Assembly (NCBI RefSeq): GCF_027105055.1
Contig: NZ_CP114264.1
Span: forward strand, 2,976,001-3,040,000
Source of the DNA: Acinetobacter sp. TR3
Lineage (GTDB): Bacteria; Pseudomonadota; Gammaproteobacteria; Pseudomonadales; Moraxellaceae
Length of the DNA: 64,000 nucleotides
Direction of reading: 5' to 3'
Shown: one piece after another, positions 27,768 to 37,022 of the stretch
Position numbering within the stretch: the first letter of the stretch is position 1
How the letters are laid out: every line of letters starts with the position of its first letter
The notes under the pieces: generated by a model
What the model saw: only the letters and a program-made list of their open reading frames with translations
Databases searched by the model: none
Told to the model about the DNA's origin: nothing
Program-made: the position numbers and the translations under genes

Positions 27768-30700
27768 CTAATCAGAAACTTTCTCATTCATCCAACGATA
27801 AACTACAGGCAAAATCAGCAATGTTAGTAAAGTAGAAGAAATAATCCCACCTATCACAACTGTCGCTAATGGACGTTGTACTTCTGCACCTGTACCAGTC
27901 GCAATTGCCATAGGAATAAAACCCAACGATGCCACGAAGGCAGTCATCAGAACGGGGCGTAATCGGAGAATCGCTCCCTGCCATGTCGCTTTATGTACAT
28001 TAAACTGCTCACGAAGCTCTTTGATGAAACTCAGCATCACTAAACCGTTGAGTACTGCGACACCAGAGAGCGCAATGAACCCAACACCTGCTGACATCGA
28101 CAATGGAATATCACGCAGCCAAAGCGCAACCAAACCACCTGACAACGCAAATGGCACACCACTGAAGACCAACAGGCTTTCCTTAAAGTTATGAAACACT
28201 GCCATCAATAAAATAAAGATGGTAATCAATGCCAGTGGAATCACAATTTGCATACGAGCCGCCGCAGAAGCCAGATTTTCAAATTGTCCACCAAACTCTA
28301 GCCAATAACCTGCTGGCAGAGGTTGTTGTTTTAATGTCGCTTGTAACTCCTGCACAAATGAACCCAAGTCACGCCCTTCAACATTTGCGGTGACAATGAC
28401 ACGGCGTTTACCATTTTCACGACCAACTTGGCTCATCCCTGAAATCGTTTCCACTTTGGCAACATCTTGCAACTGAATCAAACCACCATTCGGCAATTGA
28501 ATAGGTAACTGCGCTAAATTCTGTGCTGTACGTTGTGCATCAGGCAAACGAATTTCAAAATCAAAACGACGATCACCTTGCAAAATCTGTCCAACATTTT
28601 GACCACCCACGCTCGCTGCAACCACATCCTGAATGGTTTTTACTGACAGGCCATATTGCGCAGCTAATGCATGATTGATATCCACATTAAGTACTGGTAA
28701 ACCTGTGGTTTGTTCTACTTTGACCGCAGTGGCACCCGAAATTTTCTGTACTTTTTGTGCAATCGCCTGTGCTTGAGTGTTCAGCACATTCATATCATCA
28801 CCAAAGACTTTGATCCCGACATCACTACGTACACCTGAGATCAATTCATTAAAACGGAGTTCAATTGGTTGTGAAAATTCACTGTTATTACCTGGGATGG
28901 TTTCCAAAAATACCTGCATACGGCTACGCAATTCATCAATGGTTTCTTTTGGATTTTCCCATTGATCACGCGGTTTTAACAAAATCACGGCATCTGAGAT
29001 ATTCGGCGGCATCACATCGGTCGCAACCTCAGCAGTCCCCGTTCTAGCAAATACCGCTTTGACTTCTGAAAAATTCTTCATAATTAACTTTTCAGTATTT
29101 TCCTGCATACGTAAAGACTGCTCCAAGCCTGTGCTTGGCGAACGCATTTGTTGTAAGGCAAAATCTCCTTCACTCAGTTGTGGCGCAAATTCACTGCCAA
29201 TTTGGGTCGTCAGTACGCCACTCAGTACCAAAATACTTAGGGCTAAAGCCACTACCACCATTTTGAATTGATATGCACAATCGAGAATCTGTTGGTATTT
29301 ACGTTTTAAGCCTTGCATCCAACGAGATTCTTTTTCTTTGACTTCACCTGTAATAAACAATGCAACCGCAGCGGGTACAAATGTTACCGACAAAATCATC
29401 GCACCCAACAATGCCATTACCACTGTCATTGCCATTGGATGGAACATTTTCGCTTCTACACCTGTCAAAGCAAAGATGGGTAAATACACCACCATAATAA
29501 TGGCCTGACCAAATAGGAGTGGTTTCCGTGCTTGCTTGGCTGCCAAAAAGACTTCTTTAAAGCGTTCCTGTCGTGTGAGTAAGCGTCCAGCATGATGCTG
29601 TGCCTCCGCCAGCCGTCGAATACAGTTTTCGACAATAACCACTGCACCATCCACAATGATCCCAAAATCTAATGCACCTAAACTCATTAAATTGGCACTG
29701 ATATTTTGTTCAGCCATACCCGTTAAGGTGAACAACATTGACAACGGAATCACACAGGCAGTAATCAAAGCAGCACGGAAGTTGCCCAAGAAAATAAACA
29801 GAATCACGATGACTAAAATCGCGCCTTCTACTAAGTTTTTCTGAACCGTTTTGATGGCTTTATTTACTAAGCTCGTACGGTCATACACCGTTTCAATTTC
29901 AACGCCTTTAGGTAAAGTCAGCTGAATTTTCTTGATCTTGCTATCAACCGCTTGGGCAACTGTACGGCTATTTTCACCCATCATCATCATAGCGATACCA
30001 AGCACGGTTTCCTCGCCATTATATGTGGCAGCACCTGTACGCAAATCATGTCCGATCGCCACTGAAGCCACATCTGCAACACGAATGGGTAGACCATTTT
30101 TAACCGAGACAGTAATGTTTTGAATATCCTCAACTGTACTGAGCATACCCGGCACACGCATCGTTAGTTGTTGTCCATTTTCCTCAATAAAACCTGCGCC
30201 TCGGTTTTCATTGTTCTCTTGTAATGCAGTTTGGAACGCTGTTAAAGAAATTTGAAGTTGCTGTAAACGCTTTAAATCAGGTGAAACAATATAGGTTTTG
30301 TTGTAACCGCCAATACTATTAATTTCAGCCACACCTTTAACACGCTGTAATTGTGGACGCACAATCCAATCTTGGATTTCTCGTAGGTCCATCGCACTAT
30401 AGGGCGTTCCATCTTCTTTTTTTGCATCGGGTTTAGCTTTAACCACCCATTGGTAAATCTCTCCAAGCCCCGTAGAAATAGGTGACATCACAGGATCAAC
30501 CGCATCTGGCAATTGTCCGTCTGCCTCTTGCAAACGTTGATTAATTAACTGTCTTGCCCAGTAAATGTCCGTATCATCTTTAAAAATAATGGTGACTTGC
30601 GATAAGCCATAACGAGAAATCGAACGGGTTTGTTCTAGATCTGGAATACCTGCCATCGCTGTTTCGATCGGATAGGTAATCCGCTGCTCTACCTCTAAAG

Positions 30701-30911
30701 CGGTATAACCATTCGCTTGGGTATTAATTTGTACTTGAGTATTGGTAATATCAGGAACTGCATCTATCGGAAGCTTTTGATAGCTCCAAATACCAACTGC
30801 AATCCACGTCATCACAAATAGCATCACCCAAATGGCATTACGAATCGAAAATTGAATCAATCGATCAAATAAACCTTCAGGCTTGGGGAATTGAGGAGAG
30901 TTAATGCCCAT
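27768..30911 (-). CDS. czcA: heavy-metal RND efflux pump, inner-membrane component
   Basis: Proton-driven trimeric pump of the HME-RND family exporting Zn/Co/Cd with CzcB and CzcC. 1047 residues with one N-terminal helix, two large periplasmic loops and two six-helix bundles. The HME signature DFGIIVDGAVVIVEN, with the proton-relay acidic residues, lies in helix 4 near residue 405. The ATG overlaps the czcB coding end by 11 nt. CusA-type monovalent pumps are related, but the czcI-C-B-A-D context supports divalent cations. Confidence 0.93.
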   Translation of the reverse strand: MGINSPQFPKPEGLFDRLIQFSIRNAIWVMLFVMTWIAVGIWSYQKLPIDAVPDITNTQVQINTQANGYTALEVEQRITYPIETAMAGIPDLEQTRSISRYGLSQVTIIFKDDTDIYWARQLINQRLQEADGQLPDAVDPVMSPISTGLGEIYQWVVKAKPDAKKEDGTPYSAMDLREIQDWIVRPQLQRVKGVAEINSIGGYNKTYIVSPDLKRLQQLQISLTAFQTALQENNENRGAGFIEENGQQLTMRVPGMLSTVEDIQNITVSVKNGLPIRVADVASVAIGHDLRTGAATYNGEETVLGIAMMMMGENSRTVAQAVDSKIKKIQLTLPKGVEIETVYDRTSLVNKAIKTVQKNLVEGAILVIVILFIFLGNFRAALITACVIPLSMLFTLTGMAEQNISANLMSLGALDFGIIVDGAVVIVENCIRRLAEAQHHAGRLLTRQERFKEVFLAAKQARKPLLFGQAIIMVVYLPIFALTGVEAKMFHPMAMTVVMALLGAMILSVTFVPAAVALFITGEVKEKESRWMQGLKRKYQQILDCAYQFKMVVVALALSILVLSGVLTTQIGSEFAPQLSEGDFALQQMRSPSTGLEQSLRMQENTEKLIMKNFSEVKAVFARTGTAEVATDVMPPNISDAVILLKPRDQWENPKETIDELRSRMQVFLETIPGNNSEFSQPIELRFNELISGVRSDVGIKVFGDDMNVLNTQAQAIAQKVQKISGATAVKVEQTTGLPVLNVDINHALAAQYGLSVKTIQDVVAASVGGQNVGQILQGDRRFDFEIRLPDAQRTAQNLAQLPIQLPNGGLIQLQDVAKVETISGMSQVGRENGKRRVIVTANVEGRDLGSFVQELQATLKQQPLPAGYWLEFGGQFENLASAAARMQIVIPLALITIFILLMAVFHNFKESLLVFSGVPFALSGGLVALWLRDIPLSMSAGVGFIALSGVAVLNGLVMLSFIKELREQFNVHKATWQGAILRLRPVLMTAFVASLGFIPMAIATGTGAEVQRPLATVVIGGIISSTLLTLLILPVVYRWMNEKVSD

Positions 30912-32148
30912 GTTCAGCCTCCCCTTTTTCCAGTTCTGATTTCAACAAGAAACTACCTGCTGCTACATAAGACTGGCCCGCACTCAAACCTTGAGTAATT
31001 TCGACCCATTGTCCATCTTGGGTACGTTGACCGATCTGAATAGGAATCGCTTTGAAATCAAAACCCTTTTTCTGATTCGCTTGAGCAACGAAAACGACAT
31101 CTTTACCGTCCACCTGCTGAATCGCTTCAGAACTTACGCGAATTGCAGACGTTTTTGAACCTGCTTGTAATTCAACATTCACCATCAAGTTTGGACGTAA
31201 TTCAGTTGCATTTGACAGCACTTTGGCACGAATCTGTAAACGACCTGTTTGTGCATCAGCTTCAGTCGTTAAACTTTGAACTTGGGCATTAAAGAGATTG
31301 CCTGTTTGCAGTGATTTAAATCGAATCTGCTGATTGGGCTGTACATTGATACTCGCTAAGGTTGGTAATACAAATTCCAACCAAAGTTGATCTAACTGAT
31401 CAATGGTAAATAGTTGATCTGCAAGTTGAACATTTTCACCAATAACAATGTCTTTATTACTAATCACACCATTGATCGGTGCAGTTAGCGTATAGCGGCC
31501 ACTTGAGCCAGAAGCTGCACCAAAGGCGCTAAGACGTGAACGTGCTGCTTGGACCTGAATCTGTGCTTGACGATAAGCATTATAAGCACGCTGATAGTCT
31601 TGTTTGGCAGAAATCCCTTGCGACCATAAACTACGTTCACGCTCATAATCCTGCTGGGCTAAATCCAAATTTGTTTGAGCAATTTGTAGATTCGCTTGCT
31701 GATCCACTAAGTCTGGTACTAATAAGTTTGCCAAAGCCTGACCACGTTTCACTTGCTGACCTAATTCAACATAAACGGATTCAACACGACCAGCAAAACT
31801 TGGTGAAACATGCGCTTGGCGATCTGTATTCACCACCAATTTTGCAGGAAAAGTTTGAACCTGATTCACTTCACCCAAAGCCACTTGTGCCAATTTGACA
31901 CTATGCTGTTGCATCTGCTCTGCTGTTAGGCTGAGGCTTTCTTCAGCCTCATGTTCCTCATCCTTTTCATCATGTTTAGGTTCATCTTTTTCATTTTCTT
32001 GATGGGCATGTTCCTGCTCACCTTGTGCGGCAGTTTCAGAAGTCTTGGTTTTTTTATTCCATAATAGTCCTACTGCCAAAACGATTGTGAGTACCGCAAT
32101 CACAGCGATCCAAAGCCATTGAGAACGTGTTTTTTGTTTCATATCCAT
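30901..32148 (-). CDS. czcB: heavy-metal RND efflux periplasmic adaptor
   Basis: Membrane-fusion protein joining CzcA to CzcC. 415 residues: an N-terminal membrane anchor (about 12-30), a His/Glu/Asp-rich linker (residues 40-70, EQEHAHQENEKDEPKHDEKD) likely to bind metal, a barrel-sandwich lipoyl domain (VYVELGQQVKRGQALANL), a long alpha-hairpin, and a C-terminal barrel. Gap of 3 nt to czcC and overlap with czcA point to one transcript. Confidence 0.92.
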   Translation of the reverse strand: MDMKQKTRSQWLWIAVIAVLTIVLAVGLLWNKKTKTSETAAQGEQEHAHQENEKDEPKHDEKDEEHEAEESLSLTAEQMQQHSVKLAQVALGEVNQVQTFPAKLVVNTDRQAHVSPSFAGRVESVYVELGQQVKRGQALANLLVPDLVDQQANLQIAQTNLDLAQQDYERERSLWSQGISAKQDYQRAYNAYRQAQIQVQAARSRLSAFGAASGSSGRYTLTAPINGVISNKDIVIGENVQLADQLFTIDQLDQLWLEFVLPTLASINVQPNQQIRFKSLQTGNLFNAQVQSLTTEADAQTGRLQIRAKVLSNATELRPNLMVNVELQAGSKTSAIRVSSEAIQQVDGKDVVFVAQANQKKGFDFKAIPIQIGQRTQDGQWVEITQGLSAGQSYVAAGSFLLKSELEKGEAEHGH

Positions 32149-32151
32149 CTC

Positions 32152-33579
32152 TTATTCTCCTACTTGGCTTGGAAAAGCGTTAATTTGTTGCCAAACGCGT
32201 TGATTTAATTGCATTAAGGCATCTTTCGCTGTGATCTGCTCTACTGGAAGCCCCATACGTGCACTTTGTACTTCCACATTCAATTGCCAAGCTTGTTTAA
32301 GGAGTTGAACTTTACGTAAACGGACATCCTGTAACTGAGTTGTGGCTTGTTGTACATCCGTAACAGCAAATTTACCTAAACGAAAACCTTGCAAAGTCTT
32401 TTGCTGAACCTGTATCGCTAAAGGTACTTGTTGGTCATTTAACTGTTTAAATTGCGTTTGTAATCCACGTAGTTCAACAAGACGAACATCAATATCCAAC
32501 TGATTTTGCTGACGATAAAAACGTTGTTGTTGCTGAATCAGTGTTTGCTTCACTTCCGCAATCTGGATACCGTATTTTTGTGAGTTAAAAATATTAAGCG
32601 GAATCTCCACCCCTAAACGAATTTGATTTTCAGTATTTTGATCTGCCGAACGAGTTCGATTCACACCAAAAGTCATAATCGGTTGTGGGCGCGATTTTGC
32701 TTTGAGCTGATCAATATTGGCTTGTTGACGCTGAGTTTCTAATTGCAAACCTCGCTCAAATAAATTCTCTATATCTTGTCTGTCTGTTTTTACGACTGTG
32801 GCACGAGACCAAAGCTCATTGACACTTGGAGCAATCACAAATTGATTCAGGTCACTGCCCCAAAAACTTGCTAATTGCTGCTGTGCAACTCGAAGTTGTA
32901 GATCTGCTTGTTGATAAATACGCTGATTTTCTAAATGTGCAATACGAACTCGCTCAACATCAACTTGAGCTATATTGCCAGCTTGATAACGCTTCATCGT
33001 TGCGTCTAAATTTTCTTGGCTGACTTGTAATTGCTCTGCAATCAAAGACTTTTCCAATTGGAATAATGCCACTTGTGACCATGCATATTGCACAATCAAT
33101 TCAAGTTCAGCATTGTAGCGTTGCTGTTCTAAATCAACTTGAGTTGCTGAAAGCTGAGCAACTTTTTGTGCTGCACGACGTTGACCAAATAAGTCTAATG
33201 ACTGGGAGATTCCAATCGCTAACTCTCGATCTTGATCATTTTGCAGACCCGTTTGCTCAATCGAGAGACTTGGATTTGCCCATAGACCACTTTGTTGTAG
33301 CCTTGCATTTGCCATCTGCTGTTGGGTTTGCCAATTGGATTGGTTGGCTTGATAAGCACGAATTTGCTCAAGAATTTGTTCAAAGTTACTATTTCGCTGC
33401 GCAACAGTTGTTGGCGATTGATTCACATTGAGTAAGGACTCAGCTGAAACTGCTTGAGCTAAAACTCCCACTGATAAGCCAATACTCAAAATTGACCATT
33501 TTAATGCTGATAAAAGCAGATGATTTCTAAGCGTACGCTTTTTAAATGCACAGATACGCTGATTTAAACTTAAAGACAT
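32152..33579 (-). CDS. czcC: heavy-metal RND efflux outer-membrane channel
   Basis: TolC-family outer-membrane factor. 475 residues with a signal peptide (hydrophobic core about 27-43, ending in AVSA), then two outer-membrane-efflux repeats rich in Gln and coiled coils. The ATG is preceded by GGGG 6 nt upstream; that site can pair with the end of czcI (see 33586-33644). Confidence 0.92.
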   Translation of the reverse strand: MSLSLNQRICAFKKRTLRNHLLLSALKWSILSIGLSVGVLAQAVSAESLLNVNQSPTTVAQRNSNFEQILEQIRAYQANQSNWQTQQQMANARLQQSGLWANPSLSIEQTGLQNDQDRELAIGISQSLDLFGQRRAAQKVAQLSATQVDLEQQRYNAELELIVQYAWSQVALFQLEKSLIAEQLQVSQENLDATMKRYQAGNIAQVDVERVRIAHLENQRIYQQADLQLRVAQQQLASFWGSDLNQFVIAPSVNELWSRATVVKTDRQDIENLFERGLQLETQRQQANIDQLKAKSRPQPIMTFGVNRTRSADQNTENQIRLGVEIPLNIFNSQKYGIQIAEVKQTLIQQQQRFYRQQNQLDIDVRLVELRGLQTQFKQLNDQQVPLAIQVQQKTLQGFRLGKFAVTDVQQATTQLQDVRLRKVQLLKQAWQLNVEVQSARMGLPVEQITAKDALMQLNQRVWQQINAFPSQVGE

Positions 33580-33585
33580 AGAGAG

Positions 33586-33644
33586 CCCCGCAAATTAATA
33601 AGGTTGCGGTGGGCTATTTTTCGGCTACCCCACCTATAGCGGGG
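33586..33644 (-). promoter_or_regulatory. possible RNA structure masking the czcC ribosome-binding site
   Basis: On the minus strand CCCCGC, inside the last codons of czcI (33639-33644), is complementary to GCGGGG (33586-33591), which contains the czcC Shine-Dalgarno GGGG. Between them GGTGGG and CCCACC can form an inner helix. Ribosomes finishing czcI would open the structure, coupling czcC translation to czcI. This is inference from complementarity only. Confidence 0.4.
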
Positions 33645-34032
33645 TGAATACAGGTGGCGGGGTGAGTTGTGATAAATGTGGCGACTGGTATAAATTAGAC
33701 CAGTAATATTTTTGTTCTATTTCATGCGTCTGTAAAATTGGTTCATTCAACTGCTGTTGCGCTTCGGTCACAACGACATGAAAACAAGATGGCAAATGAT
33801 CATGATGATCTTGCAAACTTAACGGCATGGGTAAATCAGAAGCATCTTGATCTGCAACTACTGCATGTTTTCCAGAAGCATCTAAATTTTCAGGGATATG
33901 ATGCCCAAAATGATTCAACGTAGGATATTCAGTCGGCTGTTCATGCGCGCAAAAAGCTGCCGCCACATTCCAAAAACTTTGGAACATGAACAAACTCAGC
34001 AAGAGTGTCATAAATACAGCAGAACGTTGCAC
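33634..34032 (-). CDS. czcI: CzcI-like small exported metal-resistance protein
   Basis: First gene of the czc cluster, occupying the czcI position known from Cupriavidus czcNICBAD. The product has a signal peptide (hydrophobic core FMTLLLSLFMFQSFW, ending near AAAFC) and a small histidine-rich mature part (CAHEQ, HFGHHIPE, QDHHDHLPSCFH) with two cysteines, suited to metal binding. The frame is open to a GTG at 34062, but that codon falls inside the likely -10 box; a GTG at 34032 gives MQRSAVF... and a normal signal peptide, so it is preferred with moderate certainty. CzcI is thought to influence czc expression. Confidence 0.78.
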   Translation of the reverse strand: MQRSAVFMTLLLSLFMFQSFWNVAAAFCAHEQPTEYPTLNHFGHHIPENLDASGKHAVVADQDASDLPMPLSLQDHHDHLPSCFHVVVTEAQQQLNEPILQTHEIEQKYYWSNLYQSPHLSQLTPPPVFTPL

Positions 34033-34060
34033 GTTACACCAACTGTTCAAAATTTGGGTC

Positions 34061-34096
34061 ACTATAGCAAGTAAAGTACATGTAATAAAATTACAT
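34061..34096 (-). promoter_or_regulatory. czc operon promoter with a 17-bp palindrome
   Basis: On the minus strand TATAGT (34061-34066) is a good -10; 17 nt upstream is TTTATT (34084-34089), a weak -35. That -35 lies within the palindrome ATGTAAT-AAA-ATTACAT (34080-34096). A weak -35 under a dyad is the layout expected of an activated or repressed promoter. No metal regulator gene (czcRS, merR, arsR type) is adjacent. Confidence 0.5.
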
Positions 34097-34203
34097 TATT
34101 AAAAGATTATTCCGATAAGGCTATTCTTCAAATTAAATTGAAAAACCAATTACTCTTTTAAACTCATAGAACAACAATCTTTATCATAAGGTTCCATTTC
34201 CCT

Positions 34204-34229
34204 AAAAAGGCTTCCGGAAAAGCCTTTTT
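34204..34229 (-). terminator. terminator after the lipoprotein gene
   Basis: Stem AAAAAGGCTT...AAGCCTTTTT with a six-base loop; on the minus strand the stem ends in TTTTTA. Confidence 0.75.
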
Positions 34230-34242
34230 ATTTAAAAAATAT

Positions 34243-34836
34243 CTACTGTTGTTTTTGTAGATCATAAGTAAAGCGAATTACAACATCATCAATAACCTTG
34301 TTAAATGCCTCATTAATGGTCATTGGTGCTACATTTTCAACTGGTGCTTTTTTGTTCCCAACAGTCGATAAAATCATATGCGCATAACGCTGAGAAATTT
34401 CTTTGCCTTGAGCATCGATATATTTAAATTTAAATTCATATTTATCAGTAACTGCATTACCTACAGCACCAAAAGTCAAACCCGTTAATGCACCTTTCCC
34501 AGCAGCTTCGCCTAAATCAGCTACATTGTTTGCTGTTAAATAGATTTTTGCTTGGTTATCATTATTAGATTGAACTATAGGTGAGAATACACCTGTAGCT
34601 CTTAAACTACGATCTACACTAGACTGTAATTCTTTTGCCGCTCTTGGAATAACCACACCATTTCTTTGAAATTCTGTAGTTAATACCACCGGAATGGGTT
34701 GATTTGGCTTTTTGATATCAGAATAACTAAGTCCTTTATATGCTGGATCAACATAAGACTTAACAGAAAGACACCCTGTAAGTTGTGTAGCAGCAGCCAC
34801 CCCTAAAACAATAGAATAAAGTTTAATTTTTTTCAT
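34243..34836 (-). CDS. putative lipoprotein, function unknown
   Basis: 197 residues with a lipoprotein signal peptide and lipobox LTGC (Cys22). The mature domain has a Gly-rich hydrophobic segment in the middle (AAGKGALTGLTFGAVGNAV), reminiscent of glycine-zipper lipoproteins, and otherwise beta/alpha periplasmic-looking sequence ending in RFTYDLQKQQ. No adjacent partner gene. Outer-membrane attachment is likely because the residue after Cys is Leu rather than Asp. Confidence 0.8.
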   Translation of the reverse strand: MKKIKLYSIVLGVAAATQLTGCLSVKSYVDPAYKGLSYSDIKKPNQPIPVVLTTEFQRNGVVIPRAAKELQSSVDRSLRATGVFSPIVQSNNDNQAKIYLTANNVADLGEAAGKGALTGLTFGAVGNAVTDKYEFKFKYIDAQGKEISQRYAHMILSTVGNKKAPVENVAPMTINEAFNKVIDDVVIRFTYDLQKQQ

Positions 34837-35026
34837 AATTTTCCAAAAAGTATATTTACCATTTAATAAATTGAAAATTAATATTAATATTAATAAATTA
34901 AAAAAATAAGACTAATTGCGATTATTTTAATAAGTTTGAATCGCTTAACTTCTATAGAGTAAACCGCCTATAAGTTAAATGAGAATAAATCCATTTTTTA
35001 ATATTTATTAGTTCTCTATAAAATAA

Positions 35027-35054
35027 AAAAAACCAGCTCGAAAGCTGGTTTTTT
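35027..35054 (-). terminator. terminator after ettA
   Basis: Stem AACCAGCT-CGAA-AGCTGGTT flanked by A-run and T-run; on the minus strand it ends in a run of eight T. Confidence 0.88.
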
Positions 35055-35064
35055 AGACAGGAAA

Positions 35065-36726
35065 TTAACCTGTAATCTTTTTATACTTTGTACGTTTAGT
35101 TGCTGCTGTATCCCCTAAACGAGACTGACGGTATGCTTCGTATTCTGCATAGTTACCTGTGTAGAATTCTGGCTGTTCATTCTCAAATGACAAGATGTGC
35201 GTTGCAATACGGTCAAGGAACCAACGGTCATGCGATACCACCATCACAGTACCTGGGAATACAAGAATTGCATCCTCAAGCGCACGTAAAGTTTCGATAT
35301 CCAAGTCGTTCGATGGCTCATCCAGTAAGATAACGTTTGCACCTAACTGTAAGATCTTGGCAAGTTGTAAGCGGTTACGCTCACCACCAGACAATTCACC
35401 TACACGTTTTTGCTGATCTTGACCTTTAAAGTTAAAGCGACCGATATAAGCACGTGATGCAATTTCGTAATCACCAATTTTTAAGATATCTAAACCACCA
35501 GAAACTTCTTCCCAAACGGTTTTGTTGTTATCTAAGGTGTCACGGATCTGGCCCACATACGCAACTTTAACTGACTCACCTAAAGTCACTGTACCTGTAT
35601 CAGGTTGCTGTTCGCCAGTCATCATACGGAATAGCGTGGTTTTACCCGCACCGTTTGGACCCACGATACCCACAATCGCTGTAGGCGGTACAGTAAATGT
35701 TAAGTTTTCGTAAAGTAAACGGCCATCAAATGATTTACTGATGCCTTCAACTTCTACAACTTTATTGCCTAGACGTGGGCCAGGTGGAATATAAATTTCA
35801 GAAGTTTCGTTACGCTGTTGGAATTCACGTGAGTTAAGTTCTTCAAAACGCTCCATACGCGCTTTGTTTTTCTTCTGCTGACCTTTGGCATTTGAACGAA
35901 CCCATTCAAGTTCTTTTTTCAATGCTTTCGCAAAAGATTCTTCTTGTTTGTTCTCTTGCTCTAGGCGAGCATTCTTTTGTTCTAACCAAGAAGAGTAGTT
36001 ACCTTGATAAGGAATCCCCATGCCACGGTCAAGTTCAAGAATCCACTCAGCCACGTTATCCAAGAAATAACGGTCATGCGTAATCGCAACGATCGTACCA
36101 GGGAAATCTTTCAAGAAACGCTCTAACCAAGACACTGATTCAGCATCTAAATGGTTCGTTGGTTCGTCAAGAAGTAACATGTCTGGCTTAGACAGCAACA
36201 AACGACATAATGCAACACGACGGCGCTCACCACCTGAAAGCAATGATACATCTGCATCCCAAGCTGGAAGATTCAATGCATCCGCAGCAATTTCAAGCTG
36301 ATTATTCAGATTATGTGCATCCCAAGCATGGATGATTGATTCTAATTTTTCCTGCTCTTTTGCAAGCGCATCAAAATCTGCATCAGGCTCAGCATATTCA
36401 GCAAAAACTTGATCAAGACGTGCTAAAGCATCAAGTGCTTCACGTACACCATCTTCAACGTTACCACGAACGTCTTTGGTTGGATCTAATGGCGGCTCTT
36501 GTTCTAAGTAACCGATTTTGATTCCTGGTTGTGCGCGTGCTTCACCTGAGAAATCTTTATCTACGCCAGCCATAATACGGAGTAAGGTAGATTTACCTGC
36601 ACCGTTCAAACCAAGCACACCAATTTTTGCGCCTGGGAAAAATGATAAAGAGATGTCTTTTAAGATTTCGCGCTTTGGCGGAACCATTTTCGACACTCGA
36701 TTCATCGTATAAATATATTGGGCCAC
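35065..36726 (-). CDS. ettA: energy-dependent translational throttle protein EttA
   Basis: ABC-F ATPase that binds the ribosomal E site and gates translation according to ATP/ADP. Two ABC cassettes: Walker A GLNGAGKST and GPNGAGKTT, signatures LSGGERRRVAL and LSGGERNRLQL, and the EttA arm between them (LEWVRSNAKGQQKKNKARMERFEEL). The GTG at 36724-36726 is the start: GAGGAG lies 6 nt upstream and the protein then begins AQYIYTMNRVSKMVPP like other EttA proteins, with 553 residues. No transmembrane domain. Confidence 0.96.
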   Translation of the reverse strand: MAQYIYTMNRVSKMVPPKREILKDISLSFFPGAKIGVLGLNGAGKSTLLRIMAGVDKDFSGEARAQPGIKIGYLEQEPPLDPTKDVRGNVEDGVREALDALARLDQVFAEYAEPDADFDALAKEQEKLESIIHAWDAHNLNNQLEIAADALNLPAWDADVSLLSGGERRRVALCRLLLSKPDMLLLDEPTNHLDAESVSWLERFLKDFPGTIVAITHDRYFLDNVAEWILELDRGMGIPYQGNYSSWLEQKNARLEQENKQEESFAKALKKELEWVRSNAKGQQKKNKARMERFEELNSREFQQRNETSEIYIPPGPRLGNKVVEVEGISKSFDGRLLYENLTFTVPPTAIVGIVGPNGAGKTTLFRMMTGEQQPDTGTVTLGESVKVAYVGQIRDTLDNNKTVWEEVSGGLDILKIGDYEIASRAYIGRFNFKGQDQQKRVGELSGGERNRLQLAKILQLGANVILLDEPSNDLDIETLRALEDAILVFPGTVMVVSHDRWFLDRIATHILSFENEQPEFYTGNYAEYEAYRQSRLGDTAATKRTKYKKITG

Positions 36727-37022
36727 GCAGGACTCCTCAATTGAAAAACCAATAAATCGCAAAAAGCGAAAAATAATCGCACGTATTATACGCTGAAAAC
36801 GGGATTAACATGAAGTTAAGATCATCTTTGTTTCATCCAATCAAAGGATTTTCTTTTTCAAGAGATTACACCATCAGGCATATGGTCATAATGACACATA
36901 AAAATAGACCGACATTCTATTCATATGAATAAAAACGCAATAAATCGCATAAATTATGCACCATTTTGAATAGCTTTTCGGCTACACTCGATCAGTATTT
37001 AACTCACGTAGATGATGTAATC
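36727..37022. other. ettA/metY divergent region with a short palindrome
   Basis: 296 nt between the two divergent starts. It holds a perfect 14-bp palindrome, TATTCATATGAATA (36918-36931), about 90 nt upstream of the metY ATG, a possible operator. No S-box or other riboswitch-like structure is visible. Confidence 0.35.

Noticed and set aside
36727..37022. SAM or other riboswitch upstream of metY
   Set aside because: No conserved S-box-like helices or terminator/antiterminator pair could be seen.
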